DNA of 64,000 nucleotides. Source: DASVEG01 sp035540495 (GTDB taxonomy: Bacteria > Actinomycetota > Acidimicrobiia > Acidimicrobiales > CADCTF01). The translations under genes and the position numbers were made by a program. The stretch covers positions 41,142-105,141 of the forward strand of contig DATLGL010000061.1 in assembly GCA_035540495.1 (NCBI GenBank), in the 5' to 3' direction. Below the pieces are notes generated by a model that had not been told where the DNA came from, made no database searches, and saw nothing but the letters and a program-made list of their open reading frames with translations. Numbering within the stretch: position 1 is the stretch's first letter; each line of letters starts with the position of its first letter. This document shows, piece by piece, positions 35,197 through 43,870 of this stretch.

Positions 35197-36456
35197 TCAG
35201 GAACGAGGGGCGGTGGGCGTGAAGGTCACCGGCAGGTGCTTCACGCCACCGACGAGCGGGATGGTGTTCGCCTCGAGGTAGGCGGGCGGGCCCGACGGGT
35301 CGATGTCGGGAAGTCGGGTGAACAGCTGACGGAAGACGATGCTGATCTCACGACGTGCGAGGTGCGCTCCGAGGCAGAAGTGCGGCCCTGGGCCGCCGAA
35401 GCCCACGTGCGGGTTCGGGTTCCGGCGGACGTCGAAGGTGTCGGGATCGTCGAAGACCTTGGGGTCGCGGTTCGCGGCGCCGTAGAAGAGGACGACTTTG
35501 TCCCCCTCGTCGAACTGCTGCCCGGACACCGTGACGGACTGTGTCGCCGTGCGTCGCATGAAGGTCACCGGCGACGCGTAGCGGACGATCTCCTCGACGG
35601 CCGTAGGCGTGACGCCCTCGATGTCGTCCTGCCAGATCCGGCGCTGGTCGGGGTGCTCGCCGAGGAAGTGCATGCCGAGGCTCGTCGCGGTGCGGGTCGT
35701 GTCGTTGCCAGCGACCGCGAGGAGGATGAAGAAGGGCCCGAGCTCTTCGTTGGTGAGCGACTCGCCGTCGACGTTGGCGTGAACGAGGGCGGAGGTGAGG
35801 TCGTCGGTCGGCTCCTTCCGGCGCTTCTCGGCCAGGTCGCTCATGAGGCCCGTGAGGGTGATGCCGGCCTCGAACATCGCACCCATCGGCTCGCGGCCAC
35901 CGAGCATCTCCGGGTCACCGGCACCGAGGATGATGTTCGTCGCGTCGAGGACGGCGCCGAACTCCGACCGCGGGATGCCCATCATGTCGCAGATGACGAG
36001 CAGCGGGAACGGTGCCGAGATCTCCTCGACGAAGTCGATCTCGCCCTTCTCGCAGATGCCGTCGATCAGCTCGGCGCAGATCGAGTCGACCGAGTCGATC
36101 ACCTGCTCGAGCCGCTTCGGGGTGAACGCCCGGCCCACGATCGCCCGCAGCCGTGCGTGCCGCGGGTCGTCCATCGTGATGAACGACCCGAAGAACTCGA
36201 GTGCCTCGGCCGGCATGTCCTGAATCGAGATCGAGCCCTTCCCGGAGCAGAAGAGGTGGGGCTGCTTGCTGATCTCGACGAGCTCGTGGTGCGAGACGAC
36301 GGCGTGGAACGGGAGCGGCTCGCCGAACATGCCCGGCAGCTCGACCGGCACGAACGGCCCGTGTTCGTCGCGGAGCTGAGCGAAGTCGGCCATCCGGTCG
36401 TTCAGCGGGCGGCGCCAGAAGTCGGCATCACCGATGGAGAGGCGGGTGTCGGGCAT
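35197..36456 (-). CDS. Cytochrome P450, CYP124/125/142-like
   Basis: 419 residues, soluble bacterial P450. I-helix LLAVAGNDTTRTATSLGMHF carries the O2-activating acid-Thr pair, the Glu-x-x-Arg helix is partly visible in VEEIVRYASPV, and the heme loop GFGGPGPHFCLGAHLARRE gives Cys361. The heme-loop style recalls the mycobacterial P450s that hydroxylate the terminal carbon of sterols or branched lipids. First gene of the operon; a palindrome at 36462-36474 lies just upstream of its ATG. Confidence 0.9.
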   Translation of the reverse strand: MPDTRLSIGDADFWRRPLNDRMADFAQLRDEHGPFVPVELPGMFGEPLPFHAVVSHHELVEISKQPHLFCSGKGSISIQDMPAEALEFFGSFITMDDPRHARLRAIVGRAFTPKRLEQVIDSVDSICAELIDGICEKGEIDFVEEISAPFPLLVICDMMGIPRSEFGAVLDATNIILGAGDPEMLGGREPMGAMFEAGITLTGLMSDLAEKRRKEPTDDLTSALVHANVDGESLTNEELGPFFILLAVAGNDTTRTATSLGMHFLGEHPDQRRIWQDDIEGVTPTAVEEIVRYASPVTFMRRTATQSVTVSGQQFDEGDKVVLFYGAANRDPKVFDDPDTFDVRRNPNPHVGFGGPGPHFCLGAHLARREISIVFRQLFTRLPDIDPSGPPAYLEANTIPLVGGVKHLPVTFTPTAPRS

Positions 36457-36461
36457 AGCGC

Positions 36462-36474
36462 CGTTACGCTAACG
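36462..36474. promoter_or_regulatory. Palindrome in front of the P450 operon
   Basis: CGTTA-CGC-TAACG, perfect 5-base arms around three bases, five bases before the P450 ATG. It may be an operator for the divergent TetR regulator, blocking the lipid operon. Confidence 0.5.
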
Positions 36475-36516
36475 CAGCTGAATGTCTCGGCGCTAGCAGG
36501 GAAAACACCCGCTGTT

Positions 36517-36531
36517 GTCAACGATGTTGAC
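36517..36531. promoter_or_regulatory. Palindrome in front of the tetR gene
   Basis: GTCAAC-GAT-GTTGAC, perfect 6-base arms around three bases, five bases before the GTG of the TetR gene. Likely autoregulatory operator; its half site differs from the one beside the P450, so two regulators or loose specificity are possible. Confidence 0.55.
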
Positions 36532-36536
36532 GCACG

Positions 36537-37400
36537 GTGTACGTTCCGTTCGTGGCAGATGCGCCGTCAGCGAGCCATCCCCTCGCAGATGCACTGCTTC
36601 GAGGGGCTCCCTCGGATGCGGGAACCCGAGCGAACTCCCGGGCAGCTCTCCTCGACGCGGCCATCGACGAGTTCGCGGCCAAGGGGTACGAAGCCACGAC
36701 GGTTGCGTCGATCGCGCAGCGCGCAGGCGTCACCACCGGCGCTCTCTACGCGCACTTCTCCGGGAAGCTCGACCTCCTCCTCGCTGCCATCGGCCTGACC
36801 CCGCCGGACGAGATCGAACGATCGGCCGACGAGGTCGGCGCGCTGCCGCGCGGCGCGGCGGCCGCGTCACTTCGGCGATCGCTCGGCGCGTCGCCAGACG
36901 AACGGATGGTGCTGCTGCTCGACGTGATCGTCGTCGCCCGCCGTGACGCGCGCATCGCCAAGGCGCTTCGGTCCGGGCTGGAGGCCTACGTCGCCGCGAC
37001 GGCGCGAGTCGTCGAAGCCGCGACGTCGTCGGGCGACGTGTCGCCCGTGGCCGCCGCAGCCGAGGTGTCTCGCCTGCTTGCGCTGATCAGCCTCGGCCGG
37101 ACGGTGTTCGCAGCGCTCGAAGCGCGTCCGCCGTCGGCCGAGGCCTTCGACGCTGTCGGCGAGGTGCTCCTCCAGCCGTTGCCGGCGGCTGCTGCCGGAG
37201 GCGACGGCGATGTCGGCGACGATCCCGTCCTCGCGCGCGTGCGCGGCCTCGCCGCGGCGGCGACGCGAGCCGCCGACGCATTGAACGCCGCGATCGGCGA
37301 CGCCGTCGCGGCCGGCTTCAGCCTGCGCCAGGTCGGCGCGGCCGCCGACCTGTCGCACGAGCGGGTGCGGAAGATCCTGCGCGATCGTCACGACGCCTAG
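36537..37400 (+). CDS. TetR-family regulator with an added C-terminal helix-turn-helix
   Basis: 287 residues, longer than the usual ~200. TetR DNA-binding domain at about 30-80 (RAALLDAAIDEFAAKGYEAT then AQRAGVTTGALYAHFSGKLD). A helical ligand domain follows. The last 45 residues form a second, different HTH: AGFSLRQVGAAADLSHERVR, resembling the small HTH found at the end of many actinobacterial proteins. GTG 36537 is used; GTG 36552 is also in frame. Divergent from the P450 operon (80 bp), hence its probable repressor. Shares the CTAG stop with the convergent MFS gene. Confidence 0.85.
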   Translation: MYVPFVADAPSASHPLADALLRGAPSDAGTRANSRAALLDAAIDEFAAKGYEATTVASIAQRAGVTTGALYAHFSGKLDLLLAAIGLTPPDEIERSADEVGALPRGAAAASLRRSLGASPDERMVLLLDVIVVARRDARIAKALRSGLEAYVAATARVVEAATSSGDVSPVAAAAEVSRLLALISLGRTVFAALEARPPSAEAFDAVGEVLLQPLPAAAAGGDGDVGDDPVLARVRGLAAAATRAADALNAAIGDAVAAGFSLRQVGAAADLSHERVRKILRDRHDA

Positions 37401-38568
37401 AGCCGCCGCGTCACCATGAGGAACGCCGCCGCGGACGGCACGCTCACGAGCGCGATCGCGGAACCCACCGACAGCGACGTCGATCCGAGCACGCCGATCG
37501 CGATCGGCGCGACGAGACTCGAGGTGCGGATGCCTGCCGTGAGCGAGCCGAGGGCGGCTCCTGATCGGCCCGGCATCTTGGCCGCGTCGTCGTAGAGCTT
37601 CGGGATCATCGTCGCGGCACCGACACCGGCCAGCGCGAAGCCGCCGAGCGTGATCGCCCGCACGTCGACCAGACCCGCGACCCCCAGCCCGGTGGCGGCG
37701 ACGACGGTCGACGTCCGGAGAAGTCGCGTGGAGCCGACGCGGTGAGCGGCCGTGTCGCCGAAGAACCGGCCGAGCACCATCCCGACCGTCACCGCCACGT
37801 ACGCCGTCGCGCCGGCACCCGCTGACGCGCCGAGATCCTCGGTGAGACGGAACGCGGCCCAGTTCATGGCAGCGGCCTCGATGACCACTGCGAAGAACCC
37901 GGCGAGCACGAGCTCGACCGAGCGCAGTGGCGGCGGTCCGGGCCTCGTCAGGTGCCAGCCGGCGCCCGCAGGCTCCGGGTCCGGAACGGACTCGTCCGCC
38001 GCCAACAGCCACCGCGAGAGGAACGTCGCCATGAGCACGAGCACGACCGCGGATCCGATCAGGTGCACACGGAGGCTGACGCCCGCCGCAGCGGCCGATG
38101 ACGCGACGGCCCCGCCGAGGAGGGTCCCGAGGCTCCACAGTCCGTGGAGGCGGTTCATCACCGGACGGTGGCGCCGTGCGCTCAGCCAGGACGCCTGCAT
38201 GTTCATCGCGACGTCGACGAAGACGTCGAACATCGCGAGCGAGGCCAGACCGATCAGCACGAGCGGCCACACCGTCGCGGCGCCGACGATCGAGAGGCCG
38301 GCAGCGCAGGCCGCCATGTACACGACGAGAACGCGCCTCGTGCCGAGCCGGACGATCTGCCGGGACACACCGCGCTCCCGAGCAACCCGGTCGTACTCGC
38401 GACCGAGAGGAGGACACCGAGGTCGTCGAGGCCGATCCCGGTCGTCGCGCGGATCTCCGGGAGGCGGGGGACGAACGACGCGAACAGAGCCCCGTTCACC
38501 GCGAACTGGACGGCGACGGCCACAAGGGCCGATCGGTCACGCTTCGACCACGGTGCTGCGGCGTGCAC
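37397..38568 (-). pseudogene. MFS transporter, frameshifted by a GT duplication
   Basis: Together two frames encode a complete ~390-residue, 12-helix MFS transporter. The N-terminal part (38568 to ~38370) starts VAVAVQFAVNGALFASFVPR and runs to GLLGSAV; the rest continues in another frame as SRQIVRLGTRRVLVVYMAA. The break is at a minus-strand GTGTGT run (38365-38370). Removing one GT rejoins the chain as GSAVSRQIVRLGTRRVL, the normal MFS loop 2-3 motif, so a two-base gain is the cause. It may be a real lesion, slippage variant or read error. Substrate unknown; similar to drug or sugar MFS proteins. Confidence 0.85.
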
Positions 38569-38626
38569 GGCCGGGTGACGTTACGCGCCGGGCGGACGAT
38601 GTGGAACGGTCGATACTCTTCGCGCG

Positions 38627-38959
38627 ATGGCTTCCACGCGGACCGAACGGCGGCAACACGATCGCACCGCGGTCGAGCTCGCGGCCACCATCGAACGGAT
38701 CAGCGGACGCCCGCTCACCGGCTCGGCGACGACGGTCGACCTCAGCCTGGGCGGCGCCCGTCTCGTGGCGCCAGCAGGCTTCGGTGTGGGCGACGTCGTC
38801 AAGGTCGCGCTCGCCAGCGGCGACGTGTCGATCGAGCACCAGGCGCTCGTGGTCGGACGGCAGGAGGCCACGAGGTCGACGGCGACGTTGAACCTGGCGT
38901 TCAAGTCGCTCGACGACCGCTCGGCGGAGGTGCTCCGCCGGGTGCTCGACCTCACCTGA
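38627..38959 (+). CDS. PilZ-domain protein, likely c-di-GMP receptor
   Basis: 110 residues, one PilZ domain. The c-di-GMP-binding signature is complete: R9-x3-R13 in RRQHDRTAVEL and the Asp-x-Ser-x-x-Gly motif in TVDLSLGGARLV. ATG start. Just upstream of the regulatory kinase/phosphatase genes, but 42 bp apart. Confidence 0.85.
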   Translation: MASTRTERRQHDRTAVELAATIERISGRPLTGSATTVDLSLGGARLVAPAGFGVGDVVKVALASGDVSIEHQALVVGRQEATRSTATLNLAFKSLDDRSAEVLRRVLDLT

Positions 38960-39007
38960 GCGAAGTTCCGCGGGATAGTTCCTCTCCGGAATGGGGACGC
39001 TGTGCCC

Positions 39008-39742
39008 ATGCGCCAGGTCCGCCTCGTGGTGAGCGGCTTCGACGCCGACGGTCTCGTGCTCGAGCTCTGTGCCGTCGCGCCCGAAGATGTCGACATCGTC
39101 ACGCTCCACGATGCCGCGCCGGCGCCCGACGACGTCGCAGCCGAACACCCCGACCTGATCGTCCTCAGGACGCCCGAGGAGGGCGCCGCGCAGGAGACGC
39201 TCGACGACCTGGCCGCGCGCCTGCCGACCACGCGCATCGTCGTCGTGCACGGCAGCGCCGACATCCCCCGCGACCTGCTGAAGCGGGCCGAGGCCGTGTT
39301 CGCAGCCACGCTGTCGCCGGCTCGCGCCGCGGCCGAGATCTCCCGCGTCCTGACCTTCGCAGCCAAGCGGGCGACGGCAACTGCGCTCCCCCACGACCTG
39401 TCGAGCGCCACGCTGGCGCGCCAGCTCGTCCGCCGCGCGGCCGCTGCGTGGGGCATCGGAGACGAGGACACGCTCGCCCTGCTCGCGACCGAGCTCGTCG
39501 CGAACGCGGTGCGCCACGCGGGGTCTGTCGAGGTGACGGTCTTCCTCACCGACGGTGACATCAGGGTCGAAGTCAGGGACGGGTCGAAGCAGACACCGAA
39601 GATCGGCCAGCTGATCTCCGACCGAGAGTCCGGCCGGGGTCTCGCTCTTGTCGACGCACTCGCCGCGGACTGGGGTGTCGACCCGGAGGACGACGGCAAG
39701 TGCGTGTGGTTCACCGTCCCGGTGGGAGCGAGGGCGCGGTGA
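39008..39742 (+). CDS. Pseudo-receiver fused to an RsbW-like anti-sigma kinase domain
   Basis: 244 residues. The first ~115 residues fold like a CheY receiver, but the phospho-acceptor site reads DLIVLRTPEEG with Arg where Asp belongs, so it cannot be phosphorylated normally. The rest is a HATPase_c domain of RsbW/SpoIIAB type: ATELVANAVRHAG (N box), DIRVEVRDGS (G1) and SGRGLALVDALAADWGV (G2). Such domains bind sigma or anti-anti-sigma factors. ATG 39008 has GGGGA ten bases ahead; GTG 39002 is alternative. Stop overlaps the next phosphatase start (GTGA). Confidence 0.83.
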   Translation: MRQVRLVVSGFDADGLVLELCAVAPEDVDIVTLHDAAPAPDDVAAEHPDLIVLRTPEEGAAQETLDDLAARLPTTRIVVVHGSADIPRDLLKRAEAVFAATLSPARAAAEISRVLTFAAKRATATALPHDLSSATLARQLVRRAAAAWGIGDEDTLALLATELVANAVRHAGSVEVTVFLTDGDIRVEVRDGSKQTPKIGQLISDRESGRGLALVDALAADWGVDPEDDGKCVWFTVPVGARAR

Positions 39743-42291
39743 CCTCGCACGGCGGCGAGCACGACCTGGCCAGGAGCCCGGCAGAGGTCGCGGCCGCGGC
39801 GCGTCTCGCCGCCAAGCCCGGAACCGCGAACCGCCTGGCAAGCCTCGCGGCGAGGCTGCTCGACGCGCCGTCGGCACAGATCTCGATCCTGACCGACGTC
39901 CAGCACGTCGCAGCCGGGGCCGGCGCGGCTGCCGGGGCGGTCGGCACGCAGGGCCCGCTGGAGGAGTCGCTCTGCACCGTCACGGTGCGACAGCGACAGC
40001 CGCTGCTCGTCGACGACGCGCCTCGCGACGAACGCGTCGCTCACCTGCCACCGGTCACTTCAGGCGTCGTCGGCTCCTATCTCGGCGTGCCGCTCGTGAC
40101 GCCGGACGGAACGTACGTCGGCGCACTGTGCGTCTTCGACCCCGAGCCTCGCGAGTGGACGCCGGAGCAGGTCGCGACGCTCCAGGATCTCGTCGCACCC
40201 GTGATCGCGGAGCTCGAGCTCCTCGCGTTGTCCGGGGAGTACGCCTCGACGCAGGCGCGATGGGAAGTGGCGATGGACGCCGCCGGAGTCGGCGGCTTCG
40301 ACTGGGACCTGACGACCGGTCGCTTGTCGTGGGACGAGCGGCTGCTCGAGATGTTCGGGTACGGCGAGGAGTCGTTCAGCGGCACGATCGAGGGGTTCGA
40401 GGCGAGGGTCCACATCGACGACCTCCCGCGCGTTCGCGACGCGCTTCAGCACGCGATCGACAACTGCACGACCTACATCGCCGAGTACCGGATCGTGTTG
40501 CCGGGCGGCGAGACACGTTGGGTGCACGCGCGCGGGCGGGCGATGTGTGACGCGACCGGGTCGGTCAATCGACTGCTCGGGGCCGCGTACGACACCACCG
40601 CCGCGCACGAGGGCGACGCACGCGTGGCGCGGATCCTCGAGTCGATGTCGGCGGCGTTCTTCTCCCTCGACAACGAGTGGCGCTTCACCTACGTCAACGC
40701 GGAGGCCGAGCGGCTGCTGGGCCGCCCGCGCGAGCAACTCATCGGCGGCGAGATCTGGGAGCTGTTCCCGAGCGCAGTCGGGTCCGACTTCGAGCGCCAG
40801 TACCGCGGCGCCGCCGCCTCTGGTCAACCGACGTCGTTCGAGGCCTACTACCCGGCACCACTCGACAGTTGGTACAACGTCCGCGCCTGGCCGGGGCCCG
40901 ACGGGCTCTCGGTGTACTTCCTCGACATCTCCGAGCAGCGCGAGATGCAGGAGCGCACGGCGATGGTTACGAGCATCACCTCCGCATTGGCCGAGACGCT
41001 CGATGCCAACGAGATCGGACACCTCCTGGCCCAGCTCGCCGTCGGCCGGCTCTGCGACTGGTCGATCGTGACATCGGTCGACGGGGAGCACCCCGATTGG
41101 CGCCGGAACCTGGTCGACGTCGCGTCGGCTCACCGCGAGGACAACGCTGCCGCGCTGGTCGAGAAGTACGCGGCGTCGCGTCTCGCGAACCTGCCGGAGA
41201 CGTCGCCGATCGCGGAGGTGCTGCAGCACCGCCGGCGGAGGACGATCATCGACCCGGTCCGTCTCGCGGCGCTGGAGACCGATCCGGAGGCGGCATCGCT
41301 GCTCGAACAGCTCCATCCCTCGGCCGTCATGTTCGAGCCGCTGCGAGCGCGAGGTCGCACCCTGGGGGTGCTCACCCTGGGGTGGAGCGCAGATCTCACC
41401 CGGGTGCAGGTCGCGGAGCGGGTCCTCAACGAGGTGTCGCCGCGTGCGGGACTGGCGCTCGACAACGCGCGCCTCTACGACGAGCAGCGCGACCTCGCCG
41501 AGAGCCTCCAGCGGAGCCTGCTCACCGCGCCGCCGCAGCCGGACCACATGCAGATCGCGGTGCGCTACGAGCCCGCGTCTCAGGTCGCGCAGGTGGGTGG
41601 TGACTGGTACGACGCGTTCCTGCAGCCCGAGGGCGCGGCGGTGCTCGTGATCGGCGACGTGGTCGGCCACGACACCGACTCCGCCGCCGCGATGGGCCAG
41701 GTCCGCACCTTGCTGCGCGGGATCGCGAGCGCGACCGGCGCGGGACCTTCCGACGTCCTCAGCCAGCTCGACCGCACGATGGAACTGCTGCAGTTGCACA
41801 CGACGGCCACCGCGCTCGTCGCCCGCTTCGAGCAGACCGACGAGGAGCGGGCGGAAGGGGTAACCCGCATGCGGTGGTCGAACGCAGGCCATCCCCCGCC
41901 GGTCGCGATCTACGACGACGGGACCGTGGTGGTGCTGTCGGATCTCGTCGGGTTCGAACCCGACCTGCTGCTCGGCTTCGATCCCGCAACCGAGCGGCTC
42001 GAGGCACAGGTGGTCCTGCCTCGTGCCACGACGGTGCTCCTCTACACGGACGGTCTCGTGGAGCGCCGCGGCCGCTCGCTCGACGAGGGCCTCAGCGCGC
42101 TGCGCGACACCCTCGTCGAGATCGGCCGGCGTCCTCTGGAGGAGCTGTGCGACGAGGTGTTGCGGCGACTCGTTCCCGACCGCCGCGAAGACGACATCGC
42201 GATCGCGGCGGTGCGCCTCCACCCACAAGACCGGCCCCGCCCGGCCGAGGCCGGTCCGAACGACGTACCTGCGTCGATACCCGACGAGTGA
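39739..42291 (+). CDS. GAF-PAS-PAS-GAF sensor with SpoIIE-type PP2C phosphatase
   Basis: 850 residues. GAF at about 20-165, PAS at 175-295 (WEVAMDAAGVGGFDWDLTTG, a PAS_3 type), PAS at 300-410, GAF at 415-600, and a PP2C_SIG phosphatase at 620-835 with QVGGDWYDAF, VIGDVVGHD, SNAGHPPP and LLYTDGLVERRG. Such enzymes dephosphorylate anti-anti-sigma factors to free sigma. No transmembrane segment, so it senses cytosolic ligands or light. GTG 39739 is coupled to the RsbW-like gene, its likely antagonist. Confidence 0.9.
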   Translation: MTSHGGEHDLARSPAEVAAAARLAAKPGTANRLASLAARLLDAPSAQISILTDVQHVAAGAGAAAGAVGTQGPLEESLCTVTVRQRQPLLVDDAPRDERVAHLPPVTSGVVGSYLGVPLVTPDGTYVGALCVFDPEPREWTPEQVATLQDLVAPVIAELELLALSGEYASTQARWEVAMDAAGVGGFDWDLTTGRLSWDERLLEMFGYGEESFSGTIEGFEARVHIDDLPRVRDALQHAIDNCTTYIAEYRIVLPGGETRWVHARGRAMCDATGSVNRLLGAAYDTTAAHEGDARVARILESMSAAFFSLDNEWRFTYVNAEAERLLGRPREQLIGGEIWELFPSAVGSDFERQYRGAAASGQPTSFEAYYPAPLDSWYNVRAWPGPDGLSVYFLDISEQREMQERTAMVTSITSALAETLDANEIGHLLAQLAVGRLCDWSIVTSVDGEHPDWRRNLVDVASAHREDNAAALVEKYAASRLANLPETSPIAEVLQHRRRRTIIDPVRLAALETDPEAASLLEQLHPSAVMFEPLRARGRTLGVLTLGWSADLTRVQVAERVLNEVSPRAGLALDNARLYDEQRDLAESLQRSLLTAPPQPDHMQIAVRYEPASQVAQVGGDWYDAFLQPEGAAVLVIGDVVGHDTDSAAAMGQVRTLLRGIASATGAGPSDVLSQLDRTMELLQLHTTATALVARFEQTDEERAEGVTRMRWSNAGHPPPVAIYDDGTVVVLSDLVGFEPDLLLGFDPATERLEAQVVLPRATTVLLYTDGLVERRGRSLDEGLSALRDTLVEIGRRPLEELCDEVLRRLVPDRREDDIAIAAVRLHPQDRPRPAEAGPNDVPASIPDE

Positions 42292-42674
42292 GTCAGCCAG
42301 ATCTGGCTGCAGCGATCGACGCAGCGAGAACGCTGGTCGAGTCGTTGAGCGAGGAGCTCGCCGGCATCTTCGACGCGCAGGCCGCCGACCCACCCGACGA
42401 CGAACACGACGTCGAGGGATCGTCGATCGGGTTCGAACGCGCCCGCGTCACCGCGCTCCTCGCCTCGGCACAGGAGAGCCTCGCCGCGTTGCTCGACGCA
42501 CAGAGGCGGGTGGTCGCGGGGACCTACGGCTCGTGCGCCTTCTGCGGCGGGATCGTCGACCCGGAGAGGCTCGCCGCCGTGCCGACCACCGATCGTTGCG
42601 TCAGCTGCGCGCGCTCAGCGCCGGCCGCGACGCTGCTTGGGCTTCGCCGCCGTCTGGACCCGAGGCTTCGCTGA
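42288..42674 (+). CDS. DksA/TraR-type C4 zinc-finger protein
   Basis: 128 residues. Helical N-terminal half, then FERARVTALLASAQESLAAL and the zinc finger GTYGSCAFCGG ... RCVSCAR (C83, C86, C104, C107). DksA/TraR proteins bind RNA polymerase's secondary channel to alter initiation, often with ppGpp. GTG start overlaps the phosphatase stop. Its last 60 bp overlap the convergent DEAD-box gene. Confidence 0.87.
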   Translation: MSQPDLAAAIDAARTLVESLSEELAGIFDAQAADPPDDEHDVEGSSIGFERARVTALLASAQESLAALLDAQRRVVAGTYGSCAFCGGIVDPERLAAVPTTDRCVSCARSAPAATLLGLRRRLDPRLR

Positions 42675-43724
42675 CGCCTGTCGCTCCGCCGGATCGCGGA
42701 ACGTGACCACGGTCCCTTCGGCCCCGGCTCGCGCGGTGCGTCCGGAACGATGGACGTACGCCTTGTCGTCGTCGGGTGCGTCGAAGTGGATCACGCACCG
42801 CACGTCGTCGACATGGATCCCGCGCGCCGCGATGTCGGTCGCCACGAGCGCCGTCGCACGGCCGTCGCTGAACGCGGCGAGCGCCCGGTCGCGCTGGGGC
42901 TGGGTTCGGTTGCCGTGGATCGCGACCGCGGCGACGCCGAACTTCGACAGCTGGCGGGCGACCCGGTCGGCGCCGTGCTTCGTCCGGCAGAACACCACCG
43001 TCGACCCGTGCTCGTCGACGAGCTGTGCGGTGGCGGCGAGGCGCTGCTCGCGGGGCGTGTCGACGACGAGGTGCCTCATGCGGTCGACCGTCGGCTCCGG
43101 CGACACCTCGCAGCGTTCCGGATCGCGCTGGTAGTTCCGCACCAGCACGTCGACCGCGCCATCGAGCGTCGCCGAGAACAGCAACGTCTGACGGCTCCGG
43201 GGGGTGGCGTCGAGGAGCCGGCGGACCTCCGGAAGGAAGCCCATGTCGGCCATGCGGTCGGCCTCGTCGAGGACGACGATCTCGACCTCGTCGAGGATCA
43301 TCACGCCACGGCGAACGAGGTCGCCGATGCGTCCGGGGCAGCCGACGACGATGTCGACGCCGCGGCGCAACACCTTGAGCTGCGGTGTCTCGCTCACGCC
43401 GCCGTAGAAGGTCGCGATGCTCCGCTTGTTCGGGACGAGCAAGGGTTGGAGGGACTCGGCGATCTGCGCCGCCAGCTCGCGAGTGGGCGCGAGCACGAGC
43501 GCACGCGGGCGAGCGACCCGTGCACGCGTCGACCGGACGGCGAGCGGGATGCCGAACGCGAGCGTCTTGCCGGAGCCAGTGGGAGCTCGACCGGCGACAT
43601 CGCGGCCGGCAAGGGCCGCGGGCAGCGAGAGCTCTTGGATCGGAGTCGGCCAGGTGATCGCACGCGCCGCGAGGACAGTGACCAGCTCAGCGGGCACGCC
43701 GAGCTGCGGGAAGGACGAGGACAA
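42615..43724 (-). CDS. DEAD-box ATP-dependent RNA helicase
   Basis: 369 residues with both RecA lobes. Motifs: Q motif WPTPIQELSLP, I APTGSGKTLAF, Ia APTRELAAQ, II VLDEADRM, III FSATL, IV VVFCRT, V ATDIAARGIHV, VI HRSGRTARAG. Basic tail PKQRRGRR likely binds RNA. TTG start at 43724 is supported by GGAG eight bases upstream (43733-43736). Tail overlaps the DksA-like gene by 60 bp. Rearranges mRNA or ribosome precursors, often at low temperature. Confidence 0.92.
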   Translation of the reverse strand: MSSSFPQLGVPAELVTVLAARAITWPTPIQELSLPAALAGRDVAGRAPTGSGKTLAFGIPLAVRSTRARVARPRALVLAPTRELAAQIAESLQPLLVPNKRSIATFYGGVSETPQLKVLRRGVDIVVGCPGRIGDLVRRGVMILDEVEIVVLDEADRMADMGFLPEVRRLLDATPRSRQTLLFSATLDGAVDVLVRNYQRDPERCEVSPEPTVDRMRHLVVDTPREQRLAATAQLVDEHGSTVVFCRTKHGADRVARQLSKFGVAAVAIHGNRTQPQRDRALAAFSDGRATALVATDIAARGIHVDDVRCVIHFDAPDDDKAYVHRSGRTARAGAEGTVVTFRDPAERQASAKPRVQTAAKPKQRRGRR

Positions 43725-43870
43725 CGGAAAAGCTCCAGTCGGAGGGGGCTCAGGACACGCACGTCAGGCTGACGATGCGGTGCCGGCCGCCAGCGGGAGC
43801 ACTTCCCGAACGGCCTGTCGACGGACGTCGACCAAGGGCAAGGTACCAGCGACGGCGCCCGACCTCGCAT

